Shown: positions 12,411-25,053, numbered from the stretch's first letter. The stretch: DNA of 64,000 nt from Ornithodoros turicata (GCF_037126465.1 NC_088209.1:25363146-25427145); one strand, 5' to 3'. Numbers and translations: made by a program. The notes: generated by a model from the sequence alone, not told the origin.

Positions 12411-12849
12411 ATAGGTGTCGTGGAATAGACGGATGCACCTTTGTGAATCCACCACTCACCGCATCTTTTTTCTTTACACATCCACCCAAGCTATAGGAAG
12501 TAATTTCTATTATTAGAATTATTATCAAATGTTACGAAAACATGGACAGAACAAAATGTGCATTAAAAAGTGCATAACGCTTACAAGTAGCCATTGTTAC
12601 ACGGTTCTTCTTGTCTTAACGATCAACACCCTCTCTCGCCGAGAGACAGGAGGAAATCCATCCGGTAACAGTAAGTAGTGGGGGAGGATGAAGTCCGGGA
12701 GCCAGTGACATTTCGGACAGAAAACTGCTGCTTCTGGCCGAAACGTCTGCTGCTTCCGATCTGAGGCTTACCCCCTACTAATCCCTTATGAATTTAGACT
12801 GCAGAACCTTTATGAAGTTCGTCGAATGCTGGCTCTCTCAGCTGGCTCG

Positions 12850-13080
12850 CGGTCATTATAGAGCTCGGCAGCGTCGCAACAACAAAGTATATTTGCCAAA
12901 GGGAGGACACAGAACATATCTTGCTGTGTTGTCGTCGGTATGATCAGCGTCGGCAGTCCAGACAGCCTAAGCCCGACTGGACAGCAGACCTTTTGGCGTG
13001 ACGAAGATCCCGTGGTCCCTGGCCCGCAATCAAGCATCTCTAAGTCCTGCAAGGCTCTGAGCGGATGTCTACAGATCCAA
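12850..13080 (+). pseudogene. LINE ORF2 C-terminal remnant
   Basis: The frame at about 12909 reads TEHILLCCRRYDQRRQS, a zinc-knuckle-region motif like EHILINCSRYS at 5757. A WPAIKHL-like stretch follows. Stops interrupt the frame. Confidence 0.5.
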
Positions 13081-13089
13081 TGTTGGCGG

Positions 13090-13913
13090 ATTTGCTGTGA
13101 CCATGATCACGATCTCTTGGGGCTCCGTGTCCACCGCTTTTTTCGTTCTTTCATTTATCCCCTTTCCTGTTCAATCACGACCAGCTAGAGTGGCCCGGCG
13201 CTCTTCTCTTCGGCACTCGGCACCGTTTTCCTCCACCAAGTAATCTATGCTGAAAGTTTGAAGAAGCGGATATGACGGAACATTTTGATCTCCCTGGAGC
13301 AAATTACGAAGCGAGTAAAGCGTTCGCTTCTCGACCCAGACGCTTTTGATCGGTCAATTCGATGCTACGACCCTGTTTATTCAAGCATGCAGGCAAATCT
13401 GGCACATATATGCCGTCGAGGCGCTCCGAAACGAACGAATACGGTTTCTAATAACGTCCCGGTGTTGGAAGGCTTCTTGTTGCACGCCGTTCCGTCGTCG
13501 TAGGTAATGACTGCGCTTGCAATATTGTTCGCACGACAGTGTGTGGGGCTCGCAGGTTTATTCCGTTACGCCAGCTCACTTACATTTTGCTTGCATTTGT
13601 TCATCGTAAGCTATACGAAAAAGCAAATTGGCTTCTCACGACAACAATTACTCCTGTGACGTTCGTAGATGCAGAGCGGAAAATGCAGTCTTCCCGTGAG
13701 ATGCGACGGCCCGAAAGCAGTTGATATGACATTACGGTTGAGAGCATCATTACTTAGGCGGGTACATCATGAAGGCTGACTGTCTGAATGCGACGAAGCG
13801 TCTCCGTACAGGTGAGTTTAAGTTTAAGGCGGCGGAATTTTCGTTCCCAACAGAATGATTGTACGAGTGAGGAAATGTGGCAGACAAAGAGAAGGAGCAC
13901 GGCAATTTTATCT
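13090..13913. other. Unassigned
   Basis: No supported gene or repeat. Confidence 0.5.
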
Positions 13914-14225
13914 TGCACCTTTCGGGTGTAAATGTCTCCCCTATATGGCTCACACCTTTGTGGTGTAAGTATCACACCACAGAGAAGAGTGTTCCGTAAA
14001 GCCCCTTCTAAATGGTGTATTCATACAAAAAGCACCATTTCGAAGGGCATATCCTTTATAAAACACCACACAACATATTCTATGAAAACACACGCAAACA
14101 TTTCTAGGTGTGCTATCCATTTAAAACTCACTGTTTCAGATGGGTGCGTCTCGCAAACAGCTTTGCTAACTCTCTTTCACACTTTGTTTCTTTACAAAAA
14201 TACCCCCTTTACACGCTAAAATGTG
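13914..14225 (+). repeat. Dispersed repeat R13, copy 1
   Basis: It begins CACCTTTCGGGTGTAAATG and shares ordered blocks (CTTCTAAATG, CAAAAAGCACCATTTCGAAGG) with 60467-60712. It is non-coding. Confidence 0.6.
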
Positions 14226-14324
14226 CAAAAGACATTTACTGTTGAGATACAGAAGTGTTTATATAGCAAAGTCCGGACGCAGCCTCGGCAAGTTACTCAG
14301 AACCTGTTCATATTTACACACGTG

Positions 14325-14573
14325 CACTCTCAAAAATGAACTTCACCACATAGCACGCTCCTAGCCAACCATAATCTCGAATCATATCGTTATCTACCCT
14401 CATTTGTTGAAAACGGGAGTGTACGCCCCTTTTTGTGATACTTCTGCTGTTCATAATTGCCGCAAAAAAGGCGTACGCCTCCTGTTTTCAACAAATCAGT
14501 GCAGATGACGATATCATTCGAGATGATGGTTGGCTAGGAGCGTGCTATACGGTGAAGTTCATTTCTAAGAGTG
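14325..14573. mobile_element. MITE-1, full length
   Basis: A 249-bp near-perfect palindrome runs from CACTCTCAAAAATGAACTTC to GAAGTTCATTTCTAAGAGTG. The centre has GGCGTACGCC on the right arm and GTGTACGCCC on the left, with a short loop near 14445. Confidence 0.85.
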
Positions 14574-14999
14574 TGGGAAACACAGCATGTGATGTGAGAC
14601 ACGGTAATGAAATTGCTGATGTAGTTGATCAGACTTATTAGGTAATTTCAGGTCGAATCCATTGATTGATTCGGTACGCATACACTGACTTACGCTACGG
14701 CTTTCACCTAAGACAGGAAATCCGACGCAGAATGGTCGCGTATTAATGCGGTAACTTGAGTAAGCTTGTACATCCATTCGGTTTGGCTGCACGTTCCTGC
14801 ATTCGCCTCATCGAGCCTTCCGCGTGGAATTACACCACGGGAAAGCAGGCAGCCGAATTGAATGGCATGCGTCTCTCAGCTGTGATGAGTCTCGCTGCGG
14901 TATTCAAATAGTAAGTCGTCACGGCAGTCTTCGCATAGTGGTGAAACTCTAAGCCCTGTTGAAACTGGCAGCCATATTGAGACTCTCAGCCCTAGTAAC

Positions 15000-15570
15000 A
15001 TATTTATTTATTTATTTATTGTTGATAGGTTAAAAGCCCGAAGGCATTACATAACGGAGGTGGGCACACGGTAAAGATACAGACAGAAAAAATGAAGAAC
15101 AGAGTGCATGATAAAATGAATATTTGAGAAGATAGCAGAAAAACAAAACGTAAAAGATACTGCAAAAATACTCAAAAGCCTGGAGACGACATAACTGGAC
15201 AAAAAAGTAGAGAACTCCGACTTAACATAACATAGTATCTTTATCTGAGTAAAACTTATTTTAAGGTATATACATATAAACGGAATACACAACAGCTAGA
15301 GATACAAGGATGCAGCAACTCAGAAGTGAGGATAACACCACCAAAATACAAAGACGTTAAATACAAGTTAGCGCAAGGAAATACCTAGTAGGACTGCTAC
15401 AGAGTGCTTAAAATGGATTGGGTCAGTCAGGGTAACACACTCACCGGGGAGGTCATTCCATATCAGTCGTTCTGGTAATGCCAGCCGAAACGGTATACGA
15501 TTAAATGGCCAAGCCATATTGAATTTCAAGGAAATTACCTGTGCAGTTGTTGCATGCAATTCCAATGTGA
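15000..15570 (-). pseudogene. CR1/Jockey-like LINE, ORF2 tail and 3'UTR
   Basis: The minus strand reads RLIWNDLPGECVTL (15480-15400), the terminal WNxLP motif of ORF2. The 3'UTR runs to a (TAAA)n tail seen as TATTTATTTATTTATT at 15000. The same tail occurs at 56668. It is 5' truncated. Confidence 0.65.
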
Positions 15571-15678
15571 TGTCACGTTAAGTCAATGATCTGAGGCCAG
15601 AGCACATAAACTGGCAAACACAACACAGGCCTCAAGGTGTGCCATATTCCAATCTTCCAGTGTGATATGTCCGATCCA

Positions 15679-15968
15679 CCAGTGGCACGGCCGAGCGGGA
15701 TAAGGTGTCCCGCTCCTTGGTGGAAGCCAAGGTCGCACTGAAGACTGGGAGGTGGTGGGTTCGAATCCTACCACGGCTGTGCTGTCTGAGGTTTTTCCGA
15801 AGGCTTTCTAGACGAATGTCGACACTGTTCCCCCTGAAATCGGCCCAGGACGCATACTAACCCCCCTGTCCCACATTTCTTCCTGATGTCCTTTCTCCAT
15901 CTGTCCACATCTGTACGCCGCTGATAGCCACAGTTGCTTCGCGGCGCTAACACGAAATTTAAAAAAAA
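15679..15968 (+). repeat. SINE-2, near complete
   Basis: The head is GTGGCACGGCCGAGCGGGAT, with B box GTGGGTTCGAATCCTAC, the body, and 3' end GCTTCGCGGCGCTAACACG with an A tail. A diverged duplication flanks it (GTCCGATCCA 15669-15678, GTTCGGTCCA 15969-15978). Confidence 0.85.
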
Positions 15969-15978
15969 GTTCGGTCCA

Positions 15979-16624
15979 TACAAAAGTTACTTATTACGTC
16001 ACACGTGGAGGTCACTGCTATATTAATTGCCATGATCGTACCCGTCTCAAAAGACAATAACGACACTGTCTCGCTAGCGCACTGTGTACAATAAGCGTTA
16101 CAGGGACTAGTCGCGGTCGAGTTCCAAGCTACAGTGCCATTTTACTCCTTGTGCATCACCGACAATAACGCCAAAAAGTCCGACGCGAATTAGTGAAGTT
16201 ATTTCTGTGCAATTTGATGTAATGCATGGCAAGAGCAGACGACGGGATTCCCTCTCTGTAAGCGTCACTTGGGCAAGGCCAATCAGTGAGCGCCATTTGG
16301 CGCGGACAAGGCCAACCAGGGAGCGGCAGAGAGACCTTGGCGTCCGACTGCCAGGCGCAGGTGTCTGAGATCGGTTCGTGGAACGCTGTTTATGGTGAGC
16401 GTCGTATATGTTTGTACAGCAAGGAGCGTAACACCGTGTTCTACGGAACATGGTCACGTCAGCACTCACACTGGTAAGCGAGAGTCGGCGAGAGTCGGCG
16501 AAGCAGACGACTTCAGAGACAAATCACCTGCGCTGCGCCCCCATTCGCGTTCCCGGCTTGCGTCATTCTGGCTTAGCCGCTTAGCTGCGGGGGGAGTGCG
16601 AATCTTTAAAACTCGTTTATTTAA
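15979..16624. other. Unassigned
   Basis: A short internal repeat (GGCAAGGCCAATCAG / GGACAAGGCCAACCAG) lies near 16272-16320. CGAGAGTCGG is doubled near 16480. No gene supported. Confidence 0.5.
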
Positions 16625-16626
16625 TA

Positions 16627-16950
16627 GATCTCTCCCTGTTTGTGAACAGATGACGTCATAGTGTTCGACAGCGCCACCAATCTGGTAGAGTCGAACTACG
16701 CTCGAGGCTAGGGGCGAACAAGGTCGCGCCCGAAAGCCATGGTCTTGAGGGGATAGCGACGGTCTCTGAAAGGGATGCGACCTTCGGTCCTACTTTTCTG
16801 TTAATAAGAGGCAGCGAACAAGTGCCCATTCGTGGAAGCATGGTCTCTCAGTACTCTCAGTACCGTGGTAGAACCCAGCCCTCCCATTCCGATTTGTTCC
16901 GGTTTCATTCTGTCTACCAACGTCATGATGACGTTTCTCAGGCAGAGGTC
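16627..16950 (-). mobile_element. MITE-2 (GACCTCT termini), 324 bp
   Basis: It is flanked by TA. Termini are GATCTCTCCCTGTTTGT and CAGGCAGAGGTC. It matches, reversed, the copy at 37486-38014 along its whole length apart from the 237-bp inner insert of that copy. Non-coding. Confidence 0.8.
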
Positions 16951-16952
16951 TA

Positions 16953-17590
16953 TAAGTAAGCTGCTTTCGAAAGATAAACGTGGCCAAATAGAGTGAGAAA
17001 CCATGCCGAACATTACCGTATCGGTCTCATACACACCTTTCCGGAGCGATAGTTCCTTTAACCCGTCCATTATGCTACCGCGTCTTTTTTTGTTGACTTT
17101 TATTGACCAAGGTAACGGGATAAATAAGCACTGACGAAAGTACTAGCCAATTAACTCGTTCCTGGGGGCAGCGAGCTAACCTTTCCCACACATTTGAATA
17201 ACATACGCTCCACTTGTCTATCCGATGATGAATATTAAGATTATGCGAAGGCATAAAATATTGACCTCTTTCAGCGTCTTTTTCTTTTTCTTCTGTAATT
17301 CTCGGTAACTTCTACTAGTTACAGATCGTCGCAGACATAGTGGAGAAATTTGCAGCAATACAGGACTTATGATTTATTCCAAATTTGCACATTTACACTG
17401 CATTGCCCGAAGGGTGTTAAAAGGTGCGTGTGTGTGTGGGGGGGGGGGGATGTTACTTGTATGAAAAAAGGTATCTATACACATTCGAAGAGCACACTTG
17501 TGCGTCAGACAGCCCATTCCACTGTTCAATGGTTTTAACTAAAGGAAAACAGAATGCAAACATACTTGTCCTGGCGAAGTACTCTCTAAA
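16953..17590. other. Unassigned
   Basis: A poly-G run lies at about 17439-17449. No supported gene. Confidence 0.5.
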
Positions 17591-17909
17591 TTGGCATACG
17601 TGATCCATTGCCCGCACTACCAACCTTCCCGAACCGTACCCCCCGGATCGCTTAACGAGCTGGACTCTCGCTCCCTCTCTCTCATAAAATTGCTTGGTCC
17701 CTGGCTAGATCCAGCCCACCAATGCTCTGCCCTCAAAGCTCTCTTGACCTTTCTGGATACCATAGGACTTCGATCCTTATTGTGAAGGGGCTCATTATTT
17801 CATTCCCCACGTCACCACCAGCTATGGGGTAGAGTATCGCCCCTGGCGATGACGCTCCCCATTCATCATCTCACAGTAAAGTTGTTGTTGTTGTTGTTGT
17901 TGTTGTTGC
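17591..17909 (+). pseudogene. LINE ORF2 C-terminus, 3'UTR and (GTT)n tail
   Basis: The frame ends ...VIHCPHYQPSR...LIKLLGPWL...LKALLTFLDTIGL and a stop near 17785. The 3'UTR ends in a GTT repeat (17881-17909). Together with 5757-5420 and 6661-6746 it defines the 3' end of one LINE family. Confidence 0.75.
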
Positions 17910-18920
17910 ATACGTGATCATTCCCCCTGGGAACACAATGCGGTTGTTTTATGCACACCCCTTTATTTATTCTTGTTTATTCATTGAATATTAGATACAA
18001 AGATTTCGGTCGGAGTTTTCTTCAGCGAGAGGCGAGCCACTCCATTATTAATTTTTCATAGATTTTTTTTTTTTTTTTGCTGTCTTCCCTACCGGCTTAT
18101 AACAAAACACGCTGCTCTGTTCTGCCTCTAAAACGTCACTATCGTCGAATATTTGGTCGGCGGTATATGACGGCAGACCATTCGATGTTCGTCTAAATCC
18201 GGCCACATTTAGAGCATCATCCTGATGCACTCCAATCACGGTCTCAGAGCTGTACTAGCTGTCACTTAAAAGCTGGACTAGGCACACGATTGCGGCAGTT
18301 TCAACTAGAGTTGAATCCCCACCTAACGGCGTTGTCTAATGGGAGGCCATTTAGCGAAATACGCGGCCGCGATCCTTATTATTCTCGTTCAAATTGCGGA
18401 CTCGAACTCAAATGCTTCCACCCAGTCCCACCAGCTATTTATCTTTCCGCCCTGACTCTTCCGCTCTTCCTGCAATGCAATGGGTGCCATGGGGTCGTTC
18501 AGAACGAGGAAATCGTGGCGTGTTAGTGAGAGTTTTGAAGACGTTGAAGCTTCAAGCGAGACTATATAGACACGTGCTACTTCGGCGTTCTGGAAGATGA
18601 AATTGTAAGGAAGGGGTGATGTTTAGATGTTTTTCTTTCTCTTTTTTTTTCTTTTTTTGTGTGTGTCCTCAATCGTCCAGCAATAGCAAAGACAGGGAGG
18701 GATGGCGGCAAGTTCCCGGTCGCCGGAATTAATGGGGTTTCGACACTTTGATAGACGTTTTTGTTCATTACATCATGCGCGGAGTATTGAGGAAAATAAT
18801 AATTGTTTTTTTCTACATGCCGTACTTGGCGAGGCATCAACCTTTAAACACACGTACTCGTCCTGCTCCGACATCAGAGCTACGGTCTTTCCCATTGGTA
18901 GCCATAAGCATAGATTGAGA
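17910..18920. other. Unassigned
   Basis: Poly-T runs lie near 18064 and 18640. No supported gene. Confidence 0.5.
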
Positions 18921-19524
18921 AGTTACCCGTCAAAAAGAACTCGTTACGAGTTAAGTTACCGTGTGAAAAATGTAACTAAGTTAATAACGAAGTTCCCCAG
19001 CCTGAAATGTAACTCGCATTTCGGAGTTACTAAAAAAAAAAAAAAAGAACGAGTTACTTCCAAGTTACTTCGGACACAAAATAACAGTACACAAGTGGAG
19101 CGCGCGTGAGCAGTAGAGTTCGACCTTGAGTTGCCTGCTGAGGAGTGCAACACGCTTAGATCGTTTTCGCTTATGTCCATCAATTCGAGCGCTTTGCATC
19201 TTAATCCCTGTGGGCGCACAATGGTTCAGCTTCATTTCAATGGCAGCGGTTCTGACTTCCTGAATAGAATACTGTCTTTGATTGAATATCACGTTCTGTG
19301 GCATAAAATGCCATGAAAGAACAGGAGAGAAAGCAAGAAAATAAGTGGTACATGAGTGAAAAGCCAATTAAAAGTAACTTGGAGCTTACCTTAAGTTACT
19401 TTGGCAAAGTTACATGAAAAAGAAACGAGTTCCTCTGAAAGTTACCACGGCGCAAAAGTATCGAGTTAAGTTACAAGTTACCAAAAAACGGAACTTATAG
19501 TTACAGCAACGAGTTACCTCGAAC
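18921..19524. repeat. GTTAC-rich degenerate repeat block
   Basis: Both ends are packed with AAGTTAC / GTTAC / GAGTTA units. The inner 18 to 19.36 kb part lacks them. Similar blocks lie at 31140-31430 and 43960-44090. Family unknown; possibly a fold-back transposon remnant. Confidence 0.55.
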
Positions 19525-20649
19525 TCTGGTCATAAGCACGTGACGTCTGTCGCTCTGCTTCACTGGCGGAGACACCTGCCATTACGTCAGAGCCGCGTGA
19601 GTTTCGGTTCCGGTATTCTCCGTGCTGATTTTCTGCGCCCTTTGATGTCAAACTTGGGATGCTGGTTCACATCGATGCAAATAAGTGCGCTTTACATTTA
19701 TCTGGAATAACTTGAGACGAAGTGTCGCAACTCCTTTATTTTCTGCCATTGTACAGCAGGCCCCTGCTTGACGAGGCTCAGATGTCGGGGCGCAGATACA
19801 ACAATCCTCCATAACTGCATCGTTTACATGGTGGTATAGTGACCGTGTGCATGCTCAGACATGCAAATCGCAATGCAATAAAGTATACTACAAGGGAATA
19901 GCATGACCATTCTCCGATGAGTGTGGAAAAGGAATGAAAGCTCATTAATAATTCTTTTAACCGAATATTATATTGTTGAAACGTAGGGATGCCCGCAATA
20001 TTGTGCGATATTTTGAGGAAAACAAACTTGCAGTCTGATAAATTGAGTTTCGGTGTTTCAAGTGCACGCTGGATTTGTGGAGCTAAATACTGTCTTAACT
20101 CTTAAGGGATATACAGGGTCGTTTAATTGTTGATCATTAATAGGCCTACTTTATAGTACAAAAAATACCATAATGTTTTAAAATGGTATAATTTTCAATA
20201 AAGGAGCAGCGAGACAATAAATACCTGAATTTTTTTTCAATAAGACGCGCTGTACCCGGTTTTGGAATATGCGAATTTTGAGGTAATTATTTTTTGTTAT
20301 ACAGTACCGTTGTCATCGCCACGAAGAGCTGGAAGGATCGTAATGATTAAGTCTGACTGTCTGAGCAAGAGGAGGATCCGTAAACGGTACAGCGTTTCCA
20401 TTCGCTGAAGCCTGTCGTCATAAACAAAGCGGGAAATAATATGTCGTGATACCAGGGAGACCTTGGTTGCTTTTCCACGTATAACGTTCGTCCTTAGAAG
20501 GACATGCGCTGCCCTTAGGCCGACCACGACTGCAATGTTCTACCATCAGAATTTTTTGATGCCGTCACCATCGTCACCTTGGCTCCTTGTTCTTCCTCGA
20601 GTAATTAAATTGTACGTGCTTCGTGATGTTGTAGAGGTAAATACCAGCG
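19525..20649. other. Unassigned
   Basis: GAGGTAATTATTTTTTGTTATA near 20280 recurs diverged near 32057. No gene supported. Confidence 0.45.
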
Positions 20650-20832
20650 TACGCGCCACCGGCCTCTCGACCAGCTTCTAAGGCCCTTTTTTGTGTCTGT
20701 GTGTGTGTGTGTTTCTTTTTTTCCTTTCTTTTCTTTTTTATTGAAGGAATAGGAAGTATGCCTACGCCTGACCAACCTTTCCTCCCTTTTTTCCTTTCCT
20801 CCCCTTTTTTTCAATAAACATATCCCCCACCC
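20650..20832 (-). repeat. Dispersed repeat R20 with internal CA tract
   Basis: The reverse complement matches 53128-53455: ATATGTTTATTGAAAAAA, GGAGGAAAGG, a CTATTCCTT block, a (CA)n tract, then GCTGGTCGAGAGGCCGG. Confidence 0.7.
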
Positions 20833-21274
20833 CTCCCAGCGTAAGTTAAAGCAGAAAAAGACAAGAAGGAAATCAGTACAACTCCGTCGCACGCTGCGAA
20901 CAAGTGTGAGCGCAATAAACTTGAAACTATACTCAAGCGCTGCAGTCACAGAGGTGTATCTCCGCCAGCAGAGAATGTAGTCCGCGCATTGAGAATGGAG
21001 GCATCCGAGAAGGTGGTGGACGCCGACTGAGATGATTTGTCAGTCCTCGTGCTTCTCGGCTACTGTCCTAAGGGTGCTTCGTTCAGTGCGTTGAAGGCCA
21101 TTGGTGCTTTAGTCTGCGGTCATTGTATCGTATAACTGTACTCATTCATTAATTGGACCCCTGCTTGTTCTCTGTTATGCCTCTTGGTCTTCTTTGGGTT
21201 GCATTCGTTCCGTTTTTCTACTTTCTTTTCTATTCACGTGTTCTGGAGTAGCCTGCACCGACATTGTCGGGACT

Positions 21275-21422
21275 CATGGGCGGATCCAGGATTTTTCTGA
21301 GAGAGGGGTCCAGCCTTGGCAGACATGGTAGATAGACGATCTAAGTCAATTAAACACGACGTGAAGACAGAAATTGAGGAGGGTGTCAGGACATCCTGAC
21401 CCCCGCTCTAGATCTGCCCCTG
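21275..21422. mobile_element. hAT-like MITE, 148 bp
   Basis: Imperfect terminal repeats (CATGGGCGGATCCAGGA; right end reads CAGGGGCAGATCTAGAG on the other strand). TCGGGACT repeats directly on both sides (21267-21274, 21424-21431), fitting an 8-bp target duplication. Confidence 0.65.
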
Positions 21423-21752
21423 CTCGGGACTCACACCTCCAGATTTCTTATTTTTCAATCAATCAATTAATCAATGAATCAATCACCCAGGATTTGTAAA
21501 CACGAATATTTTACGTGGTCGCTTTAAAAGCATGTAGATGCGCTTCGACGGGTGTTTTCGCAAAGTGATCAGTGTTCACGCAACAAAAGCGTGCTGGCGC
21601 ACTACGTTGTGACTCGGAGGCGTCATGCGTCCGCCTGAGCCAATCACACAGACGCCTCTAGATTTATGGGAGGAGCAGGCCTTTAGGAGTTGACCTGTGG
21701 CGAAGTATAGAAATATTCATGGGAGGCCCATTTGCCAGTTCCTTTCCAACAA

Positions 21753-21778
21753 GGAAGAAGAAGAAGAAGAAGAAGAAA
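21753..21778 (+). repeat. (GAA)n microsatellite
   Basis: About eight GAA/AGA units. Confidence 0.9.
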
Positions 21779-23663
21779 CGAATGATAACGTTCGATCAGG
21801 GCTTCCTTCACATGAGAACAATTTCGGAGGGATCTAGAAACTCCCGTATCACGGACCTCATATAGATGAACTGTATGCGAAGCCACTCCTTGCGTACTGC
21901 GCGCTCTTTCAGCCGGAACGGTTCTCGATGGTGCGCGCAACTGCATCTACTCATGTGTACTTTAAGCGACGCACCATTTGGCTCGGGGGTTAGTATCCGT
22001 TTCCGCCTCATCCTTCGCGGTGCGCTCAGCTAGAATTCAATAGCCTACTGTACACAAGAAATGCCGTAGGTTATACGGACTGTATTTCCGCCGCTATATG
22101 TGCCCGTGATACCGCACTGCAGATGTCCGTGGCACTGCAAAATTGACCGTGTTTCACCGCGAGTGTGGATTCCCTTTTCGGCTTATATCGCGATACCCTA
22201 TTATTTATGTGACCGCCGGGAGAAAAGTCCGGCACGGGCATTGCTGGTGGCGGGTTTGAAGTTTGCAGTTCATGCGAAGCAAGAGAGGGATATGCCTCAG
22301 GTTGGAAATCGACGATATTTTGAACGGGAGAAAGTCGTTCTCATACTCTTAGCATGGAGAGTTTGCTGATGTGTTTTCGAGCTCAAAATAGTTTGGAGCA
22401 CAGTCGTTCCGAGGTTGGGGAGAGAGGGATAACTGCCCTGGGCGCCTCTCCCAGAGGGAGCACCGGACGACAGTTCTTTTTCAGTGTGGAATTTAAAATT
22501 TCGAATAGGAAAATGTAGAATAGAGTTGTGTAGAATAAAAATTCGAATTACTACCTCGCATTTCGCTATTTTATTTTATTTTTATTTTTTGTCTGCAGAG
22601 GCTTGTATTGCAAAACATTTATTCAACAAAACAAACTCTTTGGGTAGCTACATCTGAAGTATACATAGCCGAATTTTAGCCGTATTTTTCTTTCTTCTCT
22701 CCGACTGTCGGTTCATATTTCATTCAATCAGCACTTCGAGGGAGGGGGGCTTCCAGCTTACCCTGCGGAAAATTACGTCGAAAACGGCTCCGTTTTGTAG
22801 CCCCTCTACGTTTCTTCGGCGGAACGAACAGTTCAGTCATCACATTACGAACGTGCGATGATACGTGATCACAAGCTATGATATCCCGTCATTTCCGCAT
22901 GAAAGCTTACCTCTCTGTTCATATTTCCGCCTGGCGCTGTCGTATACTGTTGCTCGTAATAGCCAATATAGGAACGATAAAGCATCATCGACGATGCAAG
23001 AGCTGTATTTAGATCCATGGGAAACACATTACGTATCTGCTCCTGCGCCATACAACATCCGTCATCTGGGCTTGATGGTATACAGACGGGCCTGTTCATA
23101 TCGCATATAGCGGTACATCAAGACAATGCAGCGGGAAGCGGTGTCAGAGTTCAGTCATTTTCCTTTAATGTCAAATGTTTTCAACGGTGGTGAGACCGGA
23201 AGTCGTTGCATAACTTGACCGCTGCATGCAAGTGAGAACGGAAACGGCTTTTGTTCTGACGCATGGAGGAAATGAAGTGACTTTCACTCTCCAGCTAACT
23301 TTCGCTCGCCACTTAAGAAGGGAATCGTTTCTTCTTGCGTAACATCGTTCGTGATAGCGCCCGACCGTGCGCTTATGGAAACTGTACAGTTCTTGTATGT
23401 TTGTACTGGCTGTAATTGTGTAATACGTATGTTTGCACTGTGCAAATTCGAATTTCTTGAGAGCTGTCTTATTTTCCGCACTTCCATCGTCCTCAGTAAT
23501 TTAAAAGCTCGAAACCGCGAATTGTGCTCTTTGAATTTCAATTTGTAGAACAAACAAACGATACAATAACAAAACAAAACTGCCTGCATCTTTGGGCATT
23601 TTGCCAAACTTTATAGTAGCTTTGTAGGGTCATTTATAGAGAAGGCACGTGGTGGTTGTACAT
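21779..23663. other. Unassigned
   Basis: No coding, RNA or repeat family recognised. ORFs are short. Confidence 0.5.
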
Positions 23664-23760
23664 TTTAAGCAATCACGTGGTGCCGGCACTGTCACGTGGT
23701 TTCACTTGTCTCTATAAAGCTACGGACGGGCCTACACGGTGGTTGGCCTTTTGCAGAGGA
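23664..23760 (+). repeat. CACGTG-rich dispersed repeat R23
   Basis: It contains three CACGTGGT motifs, CTATAAAG, then ACGGACGGGCCTACACGGTGG. The same order occurs at 55935-56025 and, reversed, at 29095-29200. Confidence 0.6.
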
Positions 23761-23771
23761 GTGGATAAAAA

Positions 23772-23772
23772 G

Positions 23773-23801
<29 letters not shown>
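23772..23801 (+). repeat. (GA)n microsatellite
   Basis: About 14 GA units just after an R23 copy. Confidence 0.9.
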
Positions 23802-23806
<5 letters not shown>

Positions 23807-25053
23807 AAGATTGGAGGCTTATGTCTTGCATTGGGGGGCGAGGTTATGTACTCCAGAACTGTTGCAGCTGGATTTAGGCACTATAGTAAGTTTCTGGTGA
23901 GTTAGCCATAAGGCAACTGGTGAGCTTCTTCCTCCTCCTCTGCTGCTGCTGCTTGTTGGCGTCACGCATAGTCATGGGGCAGTTGGGCTTGGTAGTTTGT
24001 ACCGATGTCAGGAGCACTGGTAACCTTTTTCCTCTCACTGTCTGACCTTGAACCGTGGCAAAGTACAGCGAGGTCCACGTTCATCGTCGTCCACGGGTTG
24101 ACAACATGTAAATGCATTCGCACCGGCAGGAATGACGATTTTTTTGACGAATTCCGAACTTCGGTAGACTTCGGCAGCGATGTAGCTACACTTACTGGCG
24201 TCTACATAAAGACGCAGGTGCAGATGTCCAGTCGTCAGTATATTTCAGGTGTGAGTTGAGAGCACTTATCGAATGCTTCAACAGCCGGGTCCCATAACGG
24301 AAGAAATTCTTTGCTGTATACAAGCTTCTAACATTGGCGGGTCCAGTTCTATTTTGAGACCATAGTTCTCTTCGGTTTGTCTTGTGTGTTCTGTAAGTGA
24401 CTATTCGGATTCACAGCGTGACCCCTTGCAACAGGAAAATGCTTGTTGCGTCTTCTGCTCGCGGGTTCGGGATGCGCAGGACTTAGGTGAGGAAAGTCTG
24501 AAGGCATGCGTAGTTCCTTATCAGGACCACTGGCGTTTTTTAAAAGAAAAAACAATACAAACAAATATCAAAAGCTTTACGTAAAAGAGGAACTAACTAG
24601 GAACGAAATTAAACAGGAATGGCCCTCGTATATTCCGTGAAACGTATACAACTTAACTGTTATCGCCCGTTTCGTGAAGGCGATCCGCCATCTTTATTGA
24701 GGACCTTCTGATCTAACCGGCGGCACAGTCTTATGCCCGCACCGCCTAGCTAGTGCGTGCCTGGGGGCAATCTGTAAAACCCAACCTGGACTAACCTCAC
24801 TAAAGCGACATGATTTAGCCCAATTCAACGACCCTTACCTTTTGCAAGATGGCAAGTTTCGAATCAGTTAGGCTTAGCATCCCCGTGTTTCTCCTGCGCT
24901 AGAAGTGCATCGGATGGGGTTGTAGAAATACATATAAAAAAGTTCTAGTCCACAGAAATTTATAATTCTTAAATTTTTAGATTCAGTATATGACCTTCTT
25001 TCAATTCTATGCAATATTTACCTTCCGAACGCTTTCATTAATTTTTAAAAACG
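23802..25053. other. Unassigned
   Basis: A CTC/CTG trinucleotide stretch lies near 23928-23955. No gene supported. Confidence 0.5.

Noticed and set aside
16470..16505. Short direct repeat CGAGAGTCGG as a possible CRISPR-like array
   Set aside because: Only two units with no spacers. A CRISPR array is not expected in this eukaryotic sequence.
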